Part shown: piece after piece, positions 1-8,939 of the stretch
Position numbering within the stretch: the first letter of the stretch is position 1
How the letters are laid out: every line of letters starts with the position of its first letter
Source of the DNA: JBDTNK01 sp039933775
GTDB taxonomy: Bacteria; Chloroflexota; Limnocylindria; QHBO01
DNA length: 37,799 nt
Direction of reading: 5' to 3'
Assembly (NCBI GenBank): GCA_039933775.1
Contig: JBDTNK010000015.1
Coordinates: 1-37,799 of the forward strand
Notes under the pieces: generated by a model
Databases searched by the model: none
Told to the model about the DNA's origin: nothing
Seen by the model: only the letters and a program-made list of their open reading frames with translations
Translations under genes and position numbers: made by a program

Positions 1-1
1 G

Positions 2-466
2 GGCGAGATCGAACAACGCGCGGCGACCTCGTCGCGTGAGCTGCTGGACCTCGTCGAGCTGGATGCCGCCGCCTATGGCGCCGTGGTAGCCGCGCGTCGC
101 GCGGCGCGGGCCGACGATTTCGGAATTGATGCAGACGCGCGCGCCACCACGCTGCGCGGCGCCATCGTCGAAGCGACGCGTGTACCGCTGCGCATCGCGG
201 CCTGCGCGGCGGATGTCCTGCAGCTGGCCGAGCGCCTGGCGGGCATCGGCAACCGGTACGCGCTGAGCGATATTGCGGTGGCCGGCGATCTCGCCTGTGC
301 CGGGCTGCGCGGCGGACTGGCCAACGTCCGCGCCAACCTTCCCGCGCTCGACACCCAGGACGCCATCCACGCCGAGATCGCGCCGCAGCTCGGCGAGCTG
401 GATCAGCTGGCGGCGCGCGGCGTCGGGCCGGTCCGGGCGGCGCTGCTCGCGCGGGACAACGCATGA
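2..466 (+). CDS. Cyclodeaminase/cyclohydrolase family protein (FchA-like), 3' part
   Basis: The C-terminal 154 residues of a formiminotransferase-cyclodeaminase family protein (FTCD_C type); the start lies left of the window. The stretch DAAAYGAVVAARR carries the conserved D-x3-Y-x2-V-x2-A-R pattern of this all-helical family, followed by family-typical N-x4-SD and LANVRANL segments. Family members convert 5-formimino-THF to 5,10-methenyl-THF plus ammonia (cyclodeaminase) or interconvert 10-formyl- and methenyl-THF (cyclohydrolase, FchA); the sequence does not tell these apart. Its stop overlaps the folD start by 4 bp (ATGA), so the two are translationally coupled. A stand-alone glutamate formiminotransferase is at 16468, so cyclodeaminase in histidine breakdown is a good guess. 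Confidence 0.85.
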   Translation, partial: GEIEQRAATSSRELLDLVELDAAAYGAVVAARRAARADDFGIDADARATTLRGAIVEATRVPLRIAACAADVLQLAERLAGIGNRYALSDIAVAGDLACAGLRGGLANVRANLPALDTQDAIHAEIAPQLGELDQLAARGVGPVRAALLARDNA

Positions 467-1377
467 CGGCGCGGATCCTCGACGGGCGCAGCGTCGCTTC
501 GCACCTGTGGCGCGAGCTTTCGGAGCGTGTCGCCCTCTTCGTGGAGCGCCACGAGGCGGCGCCGCGCCTGGCGATCCTGCGCTTCGACGACGACGGCCCG
601 TCATCGCTGTATGCCACCTCGGTCGAGCGCGCCGCTCGCGGGATCGGGATTGTGCCGCTGGTCGTGACGGCGGCCGAGGGCGTCGGCGCCGGCGACCTCG
701 TCGCACGCATCGGTGCGTTGAACCGTGACCCGTCGGTCGCCGGCATCGTGATCGCGCAGCCGCTGCCTCCCGGGCTCTCACTCCAGGAGATCACCGCCGA
801 GATTGACCCCGCCAAGGATGTGGACGGCGCCACGGCCGAGAACGCGGGGCGCCTGGCGCGCGGCGAATCCGCGCTGGTGCCGGCGACCGCCCTGGCGGTG
901 ATGGAGCTGCTCCGCCGCTACGAGGTCCCGATCGAGGGCAAGCGGGCGGTGGTCATCGGCCGCTCGGCGGTCGTGGGCCGGCCGGTCGCCCAGCTTCTGC
1001 TCGCGGCAGACGCCACGGTGATCGTCTGTCACACACGAACTCAGAACCTGGCGCGCGAGACGCGCCGTGCCGACATCCTGGTCGTCGCGGCAGGCGTGGC
1101 GCACCTCGTCGGGCGCGAAATGGTGACGCGCGGCTGCACGATCGTCGATGCGGGCATCAACGTCACCGCCGACGGCGTCGTGGGCGATGTCGACTTCGCC
1201 GCCGTGCGCCATGCGGCCGCCGGCATCACCCCGGTTCCCGGCGGCGTGGGGCCGGTGACGACGATGATGCTCCTGGCGCAGACGATGGACGCCGCCGAGC
1301 GGCTGTCCCAACTGGCCGCCGAGGACGAGTCGCTCGCCCGCTTCGAGGTGCCGGCGGCGGTGGAGTCGGTCGGCTAG
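463..1377 (+). CDS. folD: FolD: methylenetetrahydrofolate dehydrogenase with altered cyclohydrolase site
   Basis: A 304-residue FolD protein, usual family length, interconverting methylene-, methenyl- and (normally) 10-formyl-THF in the cytoplasm. Family marks are PAKDVDGA (about residues 119-126), the Rossmann NADP motif GRSAVVGRPVA (about 166-176) and TPVPGGVGPVT near the C-terminus. Aligned by hand to E. coli FolD, the catalytic lysine (E. coli K54) is Val54 here (SLYATSVER, codon 622-624), and the active-site glutamine (E. coli Q98) is Ala98 (VIAQPLPP); Tyr50 and the DVDG aspartate are kept. From human DHFR-linked DC-domain mutants, loss of this lysine abolishes cyclohydrolase but can spare dehydrogenase. 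The overlapping FchA-like gene could supply the missing step. Its stop overlaps the convergent stop of the binding-protein gene. Confidence 0.92.
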   Translation: MTARILDGRSVASHLWRELSERVALFVERHEAAPRLAILRFDDDGPSSLYATSVERAARGIGIVPLVVTAAEGVGAGDLVARIGALNRDPSVAGIVIAQPLPPGLSLQEITAEIDPAKDVDGATAENAGRLARGESALVPATALAVMELLRRYEVPIEGKRAVVIGRSAVVGRPVAQLLLAADATVIVCHTRTQNLARETRRADILVVAAGVAHLVGREMVTRGCTIVDAGINVTADGVVGDVDFAAVRHAAAGITPVPGGVGPVTTMMLLAQTMDAAERLSQLAAEDESLARFEVPAAVESVG

Positions 1378-2390
1378 GAGCCCAGCACGTCGGGGGCGAC
1401 CATCACGTCGACCGGCACCGAACCGTCGATGAAGCCGAGACGGCGCAGCGTCTCATAGCCGGTCGCCCACAGGTCGGCGTCGATGCGCCCGCCGTCGAAG
1501 CCATCGTCACCGCTCCACAGCTCGACGGTGGCGTCCAGGATGGCGCGCGCCGTCTCGGGATCCTCGGCGATCGCGGACACCTCCGCCGAGGCGGCGTCGA
1601 ATCCTGCCTGCGGATTGTCGATCACGCCCTGCTGACCACGCGCGGTCGCCTCCACGAAGGCGTGCGCCAGCTCCGGCTCGTCCGCCAGCAGCGTGTCCGA
1701 GGTGAAGACGCCGGGCCCCGGCAGCGGCGCGATGTCATCCACGGTCAGCAGCTCGGGGGTCATCCCCTGCGACTCGAGGCGCAGCGGCTCGTTGTTGCGG
1801 AAGCCGGTGATGAGATCGACGTCGCCGGCGAGGAGCCCGGTGACCTGGTCGAACTGCGGATACTCGCGGATCGTGACGTCGTCGGCCGTCAGGTCGCCCG
1901 CCTCGAGCAGCGCCAACAGGGCGTGCCACGACGAGCCGAAGCGCCCGGGCGTCCCGATCCGCATCCCCGCCAGGTCGGCCGGATCGGACGGCACGCTCCC
2001 CGACGGCCCGATGAGCGCGACCGGGAAGCGCGCGTAGAGCGTCGAGATCGCCACGACCGGGATGCCGCTCGTGCGCGCGATCATCGTGTCGGTCGCATCG
2101 GCAACCCCGAACTCGGCCTCGCCATCGGCCACGAGGCGCACGACATCGGGCGCCTGCTTGTGCTCGATCGTGACCTCGAGCCCCGCGTCGGCGTAGTAGC
2201 CGCCCTGCTGCGCGAGGTAGAAGGGCGCGAACTGCACATCGGGGCGGTAGCCGAGCAGTAGCGTCACCGGGCGCAGCACGGACGCCGAAGCGGCGCCCGA
2301 GGGCGACGCGGGCGACGCCGACGACCCGCCGGACGAGCATGCGGCCAGGACCATAGCGAGGAACACGAGGATGGAGCGGAGCGGGGACAT
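1374..2390 (-). CDS. ribY: ABC transporter substrate-binding lipoprotein, likely riboflavin (RibY-like)
   Basis: A 338-residue NMT1/THI5-like (SsuA/ThiY superfamily) binding protein. It begins with a lipoprotein signal ending in lipobox LAAC (Cys18), then a Ser/Pro/Ala-rich tether and the binding domain (VTLLLGYRPDVQFAPFYLA, later FRNNEPLRLESQG). The start at 2390 has AAAGGA 7 nt upstream. By fold it would usually be called a thiamine-precursor or sulfonate binding protein, but it is the last gene of a unit led by an FMN riboswitch, the context in which RibXY flavin transporters were predicted in Chloroflexi. Riboflavin or a related flavin is therefore the preferred ligand; this is inference from regulation and family resemblance, not from binding residues. 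Confidence 0.85.
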   Translation of the reverse strand: MSPLRSILVFLAMVLAACSSGGSSASPASPSGAASASVLRPVTLLLGYRPDVQFAPFYLAQQGGYYADAGLEVTIEHKQAPDVVRLVADGEAEFGVADATDTMIARTSGIPVVAISTLYARFPVALIGPSGSVPSDPADLAGMRIGTPGRFGSSWHALLALLEAGDLTADDVTIREYPQFDQVTGLLAGDVDLITGFRNNEPLRLESQGMTPELLTVDDIAPLPGPGVFTSDTLLADEPELAHAFVEATARGQQGVIDNPQAGFDAASAEVSAIAEDPETARAILDATVELWSGDDGFDGGRIDADLWATGYETLRRLGFIDGSVPVDVMVAPDVLGS

Positions 2391-2404
2391 CGGTTTCCTT
2401 TCGA

Positions 2405-3148
2405 TCAGCGCGAAGCAAGGATGCGGCGCTCGGCCAGGCTCACCAGGCCATAGAGCGTGAGCCCGATGGCGGCGAGCGTGGCGAGTGCCACGAACATGAG
2501 CGGGGTGTCGAAGAGCCCCTGGTTGGCGATGTTGATGAGCACGCCCAGTCCAACACTGGCGCCGGCCCACTCGGCGACCACCGCACCGATCACCGCCAGG
2601 GTGACCCCGACGCGCAGGCCGCCGAAGAGCACCGGCAGGGCAGACGGCAACTCGAGCCGCGCGGCGACCTGGCCCGGCCGCGCGCCGAGGCTGCGGAACA
2701 GCTCGACGAGCTGCGCATCGGTGCCACGGATCCCGACCATGGTCGAGATCGCGATCGGGAAGAAGACGATGAGCGCACAGATCAGGACCCGCGCCAGCAT
2801 GCCGCCGCCGAACCAGATGTTGAGCAGCGGTGCCAGGGCCAGGATCGGGACGGCCTGCGCGGCCACGATGTACGGCGACAGGACGCGCTCGGCGAGGGTG
2901 GATTTCGCGAGCGCCACGCCCGCCGCCACCGCCGCCATGGCACCGACCGCGAAGCCGGCGAGGATCTCGCCCAGCGTGGCGAGCGTGTGCTCCAGCAGCA
3001 GCCCGCTGCGCACCGCCGCCAGGCCGCGCGAGACGACCGCCTCGGGCGGCGGCAGGATGTAGTCGGGATACGCGCCGACCATGGTGACGAGCTTCCAGAG
3101 CACCACGAAGCCGGCGAAGCTCGCCACGGTCGCCAGCACGCGCTTCAT
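2405..3148 (-). CDS. ribX: ABC transporter permease, likely riboflavin (RibX-like)
   Basis: A 247-residue inner-membrane permease of the BPD_transp_1 (SsuC/ThiX) type with about six hydrophobic segments. The cytoplasmic EAA-like loop that contacts the ATPase reads LFRSLGARPGQVAARLELP. An in-frame ATG lies 18 nt further upstream (3166), but ATG 3148 is preferred because it overlaps the ATPase stop as ATGA, has GGAGGGG about 5 nt upstream, and gives the typical MKRVLATVAS N-terminus. The gap to the binding-protein gene is 14 nt, so the three genes form one unit under the FMN riboswitch. Substrate assignment rests on that context. Confidence 0.85.
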   Translation of the reverse strand: MKRVLATVASFAGFVVLWKLVTMVGAYPDYILPPPEAVVSRGLAAVRSGLLLEHTLATLGEILAGFAVGAMAAVAAGVALAKSTLAERVLSPYIVAAQAVPILALAPLLNIWFGGGMLARVLICALIVFFPIAISTMVGIRGTDAQLVELFRSLGARPGQVAARLELPSALPVLFGGLRVGVTLAVIGAVVAEWAGASVGLGVLINIANQGLFDTPLMFVALATLAAIGLTLYGLVSLAERRILASR

Positions 3149-3975
3149 GCCGTCCCCTCCACCCATGGCCGCAGCTCAGGCGCACGGACCGATGCGAGCG
3201 CCTCGCGCACCTGCGCCTCGGCCTCGGCGCCACGTGACCCGACATCCACCAGCGCGGCAAGGCGCCCGGGTCGCGGCGTGAGGACGGCGACCGCATCGGC
3301 GAGCGCCACGGCCTCGCTGACCACGTGGGTCACGAGCACCACCGTGCGTGGCCGCTCCCGCCAGAGGCGCTGCAGCTCAACGTCGAACGTCTCGCGCGTC
3401 AGCGCATCGAGCGCGCTGAATGGCTCGTCCAGGAGGAGCACCGGCGGGTCGGTGATCAGCGCCCGCGCCAGCGCGGCGCGCTGCGCCATGCCACCGGAGA
3501 GCTGGCGTGGCAGGCGTGCCGCGGCATCGGACAGGCCGACGCGCTCCAGCGCGAGGCTGGCCCTCTCGGTTCGTTCACGCTGCGGTACGCCAGCCAGCTC
3601 CAGGGGCAGCGCGACATTGTCGAGCGCGCTGCGCCACGGCACCAGTCGTGGTTGCTGGAAACAGAGGGCCACGCGACGGTCACCGGGCAGTGGGGCGCTG
3701 GCGGCGGCGCCACCCACGCCGAGCCGCACCGCTCCGCTGGTCGGCGCCAGCAGTCCGGCGATCACCCGCAACAGCGTGCTCTTGCCGCTGCCGTTGGGGC
3801 CGATGATCGCCAGGAAGCCGCCCGCCGGCACGTCGAGCGTCAGGCCGCCGAGCGCCTCGACGCTGCCGCTCGGGGTGTCGAACACGACGCGGACGTCATC
3901 GAGCGCGACTGCGAGGCCGGCAGCGGTGTGGGCTTGCGTGGGCTGTTGCAAAGTTGGCGCTCCGGGAGAAACCAT
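3145..3975 (-). CDS. ABC transporter ATPase of the flavin-type importer
   Basis: A 276-residue SsuB/TauB-family ATPase. Walker A is GPNGSGKST (59-67), the Q-loop is CFQQPRLVPW, the signature LSGGMAQRAALARAL, Walker B LLLDEPFSALD, and the switch histidine is in VTHVVSEA. A longer reading frame opens at 4089, but that ATG lies inside the riboswitch core, so the first usable ATG (3975) is chosen; no strong Shine-Dalgarno is visible there (CCGGTG is weak) and GTG 3990 is an alternative. It energises the permease encoded next, with which it overlaps by 4 bp. Many predicted RibXY systems lack an obvious dedicated ATPase gene; here one is present as the first gene. Confidence 0.88.
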   Translation of the reverse strand: MVSPGAPTLQQPTQAHTAAGLAVALDDVRVVFDTPSGSVEALGGLTLDVPAGGFLAIIGPNGSGKSTLLRVIAGLLAPTSGAVRLGVGGAAASAPLPGDRRVALCFQQPRLVPWRSALDNVALPLELAGVPQRERTERASLALERVGLSDAAARLPRQLSGGMAQRAALARALITDPPVLLLDEPFSALDALTRETFDVELQRLWRERPRTVVLVTHVVSEAVALADAVAVLTPRPGRLAALVDVGSRGAEAEAQVREALASVRAPELRPWVEGTA

Positions 3976-4022
3976 CGTCACCGGGGCCACGCCGTTGAGC
4001 AGCCGCGGGCGCGAATCGCCGG

Positions 4023-4041
4023 GGCTCACCTGGCGTGAGCC
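4023..4041 (-). promoter_or_regulatory. Hairpin in the riboswitch-to-gene leader
   Basis: A perfect 7-bp inverted repeat (GGCTCAC / GTGAGCC, 5-nt loop) sits between the aptamer end (4078) and the ATPase start (3975). A 12-bp palindrome, GCGCGATCGCGC, lies just upstream at 4044-4055. No U-run follows, so this is not a classic intrinsic terminator. It may be part of the expression platform; which alternative pairing the aptamer controls cannot be settled by eye. Confidence 0.45.
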
Positions 4042-4077
4042 GTCGCGCGATCGCGCCACGTGGACGCATCGTCGGTC

Positions 4078-4253
4078 GCCTTCTCCCATCCGGACTGTGA
4101 CCGTCGGCCCTGGTTACCGCGGCGAACGCCGTGGTGCAGGTCGGCCCCGACGAGGGTCCGCTGACGCTGTGTCAGTGACCGCATCGAGGTTCGCGGGCTG
4201 ATCCGATCGCTCGGACCTACCGCCGGTGGGGAGTTTCACCCCGCCCCGAAGGC
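4078..4253 (-). promoter_or_regulatory. FMN riboswitch (RFN element)
   Basis: Read on the minus strand, the segment carries the conserved RFN blocks in order: GGGGTGAAACTCCCC and ACCGGCGGTA near the 5' end, CAGCCCGCGA in the next junction, GCCGACGGTCACAGTCCGG and ATGGGAGAAGGC at the 3' end. The closing helix P1 is GCCTTC (4253-4248) with GAAGGC (4083-4078). One variable arm is long (GTCACTGACACAGCGTCAGC region), as is common. RFN elements bind FMN and normally switch off riboflavin synthesis or uptake. Here the downstream unit is a complete ABC importer, so FMN is expected to repress flavin uptake. Confidence 0.96.
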
Positions 4254-4278
4254 AATGAATCGTTGCTGTTGTCGACCG

Positions 4279-4308
4279 ATCGTGCCATGCCCGGCGCGGC
4301 TTGGTCAA
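4279..4308 (-). promoter_or_regulatory. Candidate promoter of the riboswitch transcript
   Basis: On the minus strand TTGACC (4308-4303) is followed after 18 nt by CACGAT (4284-4279), about 25 nt before the aptamer. The -35 match is good and the -10 match moderate. It lies between the end of the DedA gene and the riboswitch, where a promoter is required. Confidence 0.5.
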
Positions 4309-4330
4309 CCGGCGAGCGACCCCGGAACGA

Positions 4331-5011
4331 TCAGGCGACCGTCGCGGCCCGCCCTCGACCCCGCTTGCCGAGGATCCATCGGACGACGAAGAAGCCCACG
4401 ACGAGAACCACGACGACGTAGACGACGTACTCGTACGGCTTCAGCGCGGCCTCGATCTGCCGGTAGTTCTGCCCGACGACGAGCCCCGCCACGATGAGCG
4501 CCGCATTCCACGGAACGGAGCCGAGCATCGTGAAGAGGAGGAATCGGCCCATGGGCATGCGGCTGATGCCGGCCGGATAGCTGACGAAGGTCCGTACCAG
4601 GGGCACCATGCGGCCGAAGAAGACGGCCCAGTTGCCGTAGCGGTCGAACCAGCGATCCGCGCGGTCCAGGTCGCTGGCGCCGATGCCGACGTAGCGCCCG
4701 AAGCGATCGAGGAGCGGCCTCCCGCCCCAGGCACCGATGTAGTAGCCGACGAGAGCGCCGACCATGGAGCCGATGGTCGCGAAGACGATCGCCAGCAGCA
4801 CGTTCCAGCCGGCGCCGGTGAGCGGCTCGACAATCGACGGATCGAGCGCCGACTGGCTGGCCTTGAACCCCGCGAAGGGCAGGATCACCTCGGATGGGAT
4901 GGGCGCAATGATCGTCTCCAACGCGACGGCGACCGCGACCCCGACGTATCCGACGCTGTCGTACAGCGCGAGGATGAACGGCAGGATGTGCTCGTCGATG
5001 AAATCGATCAT
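4331..5011 (-). CDS. DedA family membrane protein
   Basis: A 226-residue integral membrane protein of the DedA/SNARE-associated (VTT) family. Family marks are ETIIAPIPSEVILPFAG near residue 35, the GSMVGALVGYYIGAWGG segment, and GRMVPLVRTFVSYPAG, which holds the conserved G-R-x2-P-x2-R arginines. It ends with a hydrophobic helix and a basic tail. DedA proteins move lipids across the membrane; some are undecaprenyl-phosphate flippases (UptA group). The gene follows the PAP2 phosphatase by 16 nt, so a joint role in recycling the C55 lipid carrier is plausible. The start MIDFID is chosen because the upstream part of the open frame only mirrors the PAP2 tail; no clear ribosome site is visible. 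Confidence 0.88.
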   Translation of the reverse strand: MIDFIDEHILPFILALYDSVGYVGVAVAVALETIIAPIPSEVILPFAGFKASQSALDPSIVEPLTGAGWNVLLAIVFATIGSMVGALVGYYIGAWGGRPLLDRFGRYVGIGASDLDRADRWFDRYGNWAVFFGRMVPLVRTFVSYPAGISRMPMGRFLLFTMLGSVPWNAALIVAGLVVGQNYRQIEAALKPYEYVVYVVVVLVVGFFVVRWILGKRGRGRAATVA

Positions 5012-5027
5012 GCGGCCAGCGGACCCG

Positions 5028-5927
5028 TCAGCGGTCAGCCGCGCGCGCGTCCACCGGCGTCGGCGTGACGGCCGGTGTCGGGCCGGTGTCGGGGCCGGCG
5101 ATCGGTGCCGGACGCGGCCGGCGTGGGACGGCCACTCGACGGCGTGGCGGTTCGGGCTCGGGTTGCCGCGCCGTGGCGAGCTCCTGCCGTCGCGCCACGC
5201 CGGCGACGTGGACCGCGACGATGATGCTGACCAGCGCGCCGCCGGCGATCCAGCCACCGATGACGTCGAGCGGGTAGTGCGCTCCGAGGTAGATCCGCGT
5301 CAGGCTGATCGCTCCGATGAGGATCGCCGCGACGAGATACGCGATCGTCCCCTGCCGGCGGTTCGGGGCGAGCCGCGCCACGCAGAAGGCGGCGAGCCCA
5401 TACAGCACGCTGGCCCGCAGCGCGTGACCGGCGGGGAAATCAGCAATATCGTCGAGCCCGCGGCCACCGACGTCGAAGAGCGCGGCGGCGAGCTGTCCGA
5501 AGCTGATCTGGTCTGGTGAGGTGAAGTACTTGAGGAGCCACTCCATCGGGAAGCAGAGGGTGCCGACGGCCAGGATCAGCGCCAGGTCGCGCCTGCCCAT
5601 CGACAGTGCCAGGAGCCCGAGGGCCGCGAACCCGAGCGCCACGAACCAGCCGGAGCCCAGGGCGCTGATGCCCAGCAGTAGCGCGTGGACAACCGGGAGC
5701 TGGCCCTGCACGAAATCCTGGACGGCCGGCACGACGTTCGTCATCAGCCACAGCTCGGGCGCCGTGTAGAGCGTCGTGCGCTTGAGCGTGACCAGCCAGA
5801 AGAGCGACGAGAGCGAGATGAGGGTGAGGAGGAAGGCGAACGCCGGAGCGGGGACCGCTCCGCCGAGTCGATCCGCCGCGTCCTCGCTCACGATGAGGCG
5901 GCGCGTGGGGTCCGGAAGCCTGCGCAC
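5028..5927 (-). CDS. PAP2 superfamily membrane phosphatase
   Basis: About 299 residues with several membrane helices and a Pro/Arg-rich cytoplasmic tail. The phosphatase signature is present: LLKYFTSPDQ (first motif), DFPAGHALRA (P-[SA]-GH) and SLTRIYLGAHYPLDVIGG (SRx5Hx3D). Such enzymes dephosphorylate phosphatidate, PGP or undecaprenyl pyrophosphate; the substrate is not evident. The start taken is GTG 5927, which sits exactly 7 nt after a TATACT element and implies a leaderless message; GTG 5891 is the alternative. The open frame continues far upstream to 6779, but that part is antisense to hutH and is not coding. Transcribed divergently from hutH, with dedA next in the unit. Confidence 0.85.
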   Translation of the reverse strand: MRRLPDPTRRLIVSEDAADRLGGAVPAPAFAFLLTLISLSSLFWLVTLKRTTLYTAPELWLMTNVVPAVQDFVQGQLPVVHALLLGISALGSGWFVALGFAALGLLALSMGRRDLALILAVGTLCFPMEWLLKYFTSPDQISFGQLAAALFDVGGRGLDDIADFPAGHALRASVLYGLAAFCVARLAPNRRQGTIAYLVAAILIGAISLTRIYLGAHYPLDVIGGWIAGGALVSIIVAVHVAGVARRQELATARQPEPEPPRRRVAVPRRPRPAPIAGPDTGPTPAVTPTPVDARAADR

Positions 5928-5934
5928 GTTCCGT

Positions 5935-5940
5935 AGTATA
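5935..5940 (-). promoter_or_regulatory. -10 element for the PAP2/DedA unit
   Basis: TATACT on the minus strand, followed by 7 nt and then GTG 5927. The same bases read TAGTATA on the plus strand and could serve hutH. No convincing -35 is seen in either direction. Confidence 0.55.
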
Positions 5941-5967
5941 GGGACCGCCTCGCGACCGACCCACCAC

Positions 5968-5973
5968 AGGAGA
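5968..5973 (+). promoter_or_regulatory. Ribosome-binding site deciding the hutH start
   Basis: AGGAGA ends 6 nt before ACG 5980. It is the only strong Shine-Dalgarno near the hutH N-terminus, and no ATG, GTG or TTG lies at a usable distance in frame, so it points to ACG as the start codon. Confidence 0.65.
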
Positions 5974-5979
5974 CCAGCC

Positions 5980-7507
<1,528 letters not shown>

Positions 7508-7515
<8 letters not shown>

Positions 7516-8191
7516 GCTGCGCTTCTCGCTGCTGGATGCTGCCTCGTTCGATCTCATTCCGTTGCCCGCCCGGCCGGACGCCCGATGCCAGACCTGCGAC
7601 TACTGGGAACGCCTGGATGGCTCCCGCCAGACCGATGACTCCGCCCCCGCTCGAGATCTGAAGCGAAGCCGCCTGCTCGCCGGGGAGCGGCTGGCCGGTG
7701 CCTACGCCATGCTCGCGCTCGATGGCGATTCGGTGATCGGCTACGCGCAGTTCGGGCCGCTGGCGAACTACCCGCGGGCGCAGGTCATCCGGGATCGCTA
7801 CCGCGACCTGCCCGAGAGCCCGGCGCCGTGGGTCGTCACCTGCCTCCAGGTGATGCCCGATGCGCCTGAGCGCGAGGCTGGCGCCTCGGCGCTGCTCGGC
7901 GCAGTGTGCGACGACCTGGACCGGCGCGGCATCGTGGCGGTCGAGGCCTATCCGGAGGTCGCGCCCGATCCCTGGCTGCCGTCGGCCGGCCCGGAGCCGA
8001 TCTACCTCGCCACCGGCTTCGAGCGAGTCGCGGGCGATGATCGCTACCCGGTGCTGCGCCGCGAGCTCACGGGCGGCGAGGAGGTCGGATGGGGTGACCT
8101 TTTGGCACGCACCGCGCCGCCGGCCGATGACGACGATGCGTGGCCGCTGCCTGAGAAGCCGACGCGGCCGAATCCGTTCGGCGACGACTGA
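7508..8191 (+). CDS. GNAT-family N-acetyltransferase-like protein
   Basis: A 227-residue protein resembling GNAT acetyltransferases. The centre holds the strand-loop pattern DSVIGYAQFGPL and PWVVTCLQVMPD followed by a helix with EREAGASALLGAVCDDL, where acetyl-CoA would bind; the C-terminal part has YLATGFERVAGD, as in many GNATs. The N-terminus has a Cys-x2-Cys pair (ARCQTCDYWE) that could bind metal, and the C-terminus is an acidic/Pro-rich tail. ATG 7508 overlaps the end of hutH by 8 bp and has AAGGA 7 nt upstream. The substrate is unknown; coupling to hutH is context only. Confidence 0.75.
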
Positions 8192-8202
8192 GTCACTGAC
8201 CC

Positions 8203-8931
8203 ATGGTCGCCGCCGGCCTCTGGGCGCTCGCCGCCGCGTCGACACTCTTCCTCGGATCGCTGCTGGCGCTCGCGGTGCGGGTACCGCGCCGGATCGTCGG
8301 GACGGTGCTCGGTTTCGGCGCCGGGGCGTTGCTCAGCGCGGTGGCCTACGACCTGACCGAGGAGGCGCTCTCCTCGGGTGGCGGGCCGCTCGTGGCCGTG
8401 GGACTGGCGGTCGGCGCACTGACGTATTTCGCCGGCAATCGTCTCGTCCGGCGCATCGGTGGCGCGATGCGGCCGGCGCGCGGCACGACGACCGCGAACA
8501 CGAACGGGCCGGCGATCGTGCTCGGAGCGCTGCTCGACGGCGTCCCGGAGTCGATCGTGCTGGGCGCCACGCTCCTGGGTGGCGGCAGCGTGAGCGTCGC
8601 CTTCTTCGCCGCCGTGGCGGTGTCGAACCTGCCAGAGGCGTTCAGCGGGACGGTCGACCTGCGGGAGGGTGGCTTCCGGCCGCGCTCGATCATCGGCCTG
8701 TGGGTGGCGGTGGTCGTGTCCTCATCGGTCGCCGCGGCGGTGGGCTACGCGGTGCTGGGCGGGATGAGCGGACCGATCGTGGCGGTGGTCCAGGCGTTCG
8801 CGGCTGGTGCCATCCTCACCATGCTCGCTGATACCATGATCCCCGAGGCGTACGAGACCGGCGGCGACGTTGTCGGGCTGCTGACGGTCATCGGCTTCGC
8901 CGCCGCGGCGTTCCTCGCCTACTTCTCCTGA
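8203..8931 (+). CDS. ZIP-family-like metal transporter
   Basis: A 242-residue membrane protein with about seven or eight hydrophobic helices in the ZIP (ZupT) arrangement. The helix-4 and helix-5 signatures that normally bind metal read GALLDGVPESIVLG and VAVSNLPEAFSG: the acidic D-G and P-E positions are kept but the usual histidines (HxxxEG, HEIPEG) are absent. It may carry a different divalent ion or have lost activity. ATG 8203 lies 11 nt after the GNAT stop with no strong ribosome site, so it is probably cotranscribed with hutH and the GNAT gene. Confidence 0.72.
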   Translation: MVAAGLWALAAASTLFLGSLLALAVRVPRRIVGTVLGFGAGALLSAVAYDLTEEALSSGGGPLVAVGLAVGALTYFAGNRLVRRIGGAMRPARGTTTANTNGPAIVLGALLDGVPESIVLGATLLGGGSVSVAFFAAVAVSNLPEAFSGTVDLREGGFRPRSIIGLWVAVVVSSSVAAAVGYAVLGGMSGPIVAVVQAFAAGAILTMLADTMIPEAYETGGDVVGLLTVIGFAAAAFLAYFS

Positions 8932-8939
8932 CGCGCGAC

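Noticed and set aside
3976..4089. Longer N-terminus for the ABC ATPase starting at ATG 4089
   Set aside because: That ATG is the conserved CGGATGGGAGAAGG part of the FMN aptamer, so the RNA structure takes precedence and the extra residues match no ATPase.
2987..4201. 404-codon plus-strand frame over the transporter genes
   Set aside because: Shadow of the permease and ATPase genes and of the riboswitch; Ser/Arg/Thr-rich with no domain.
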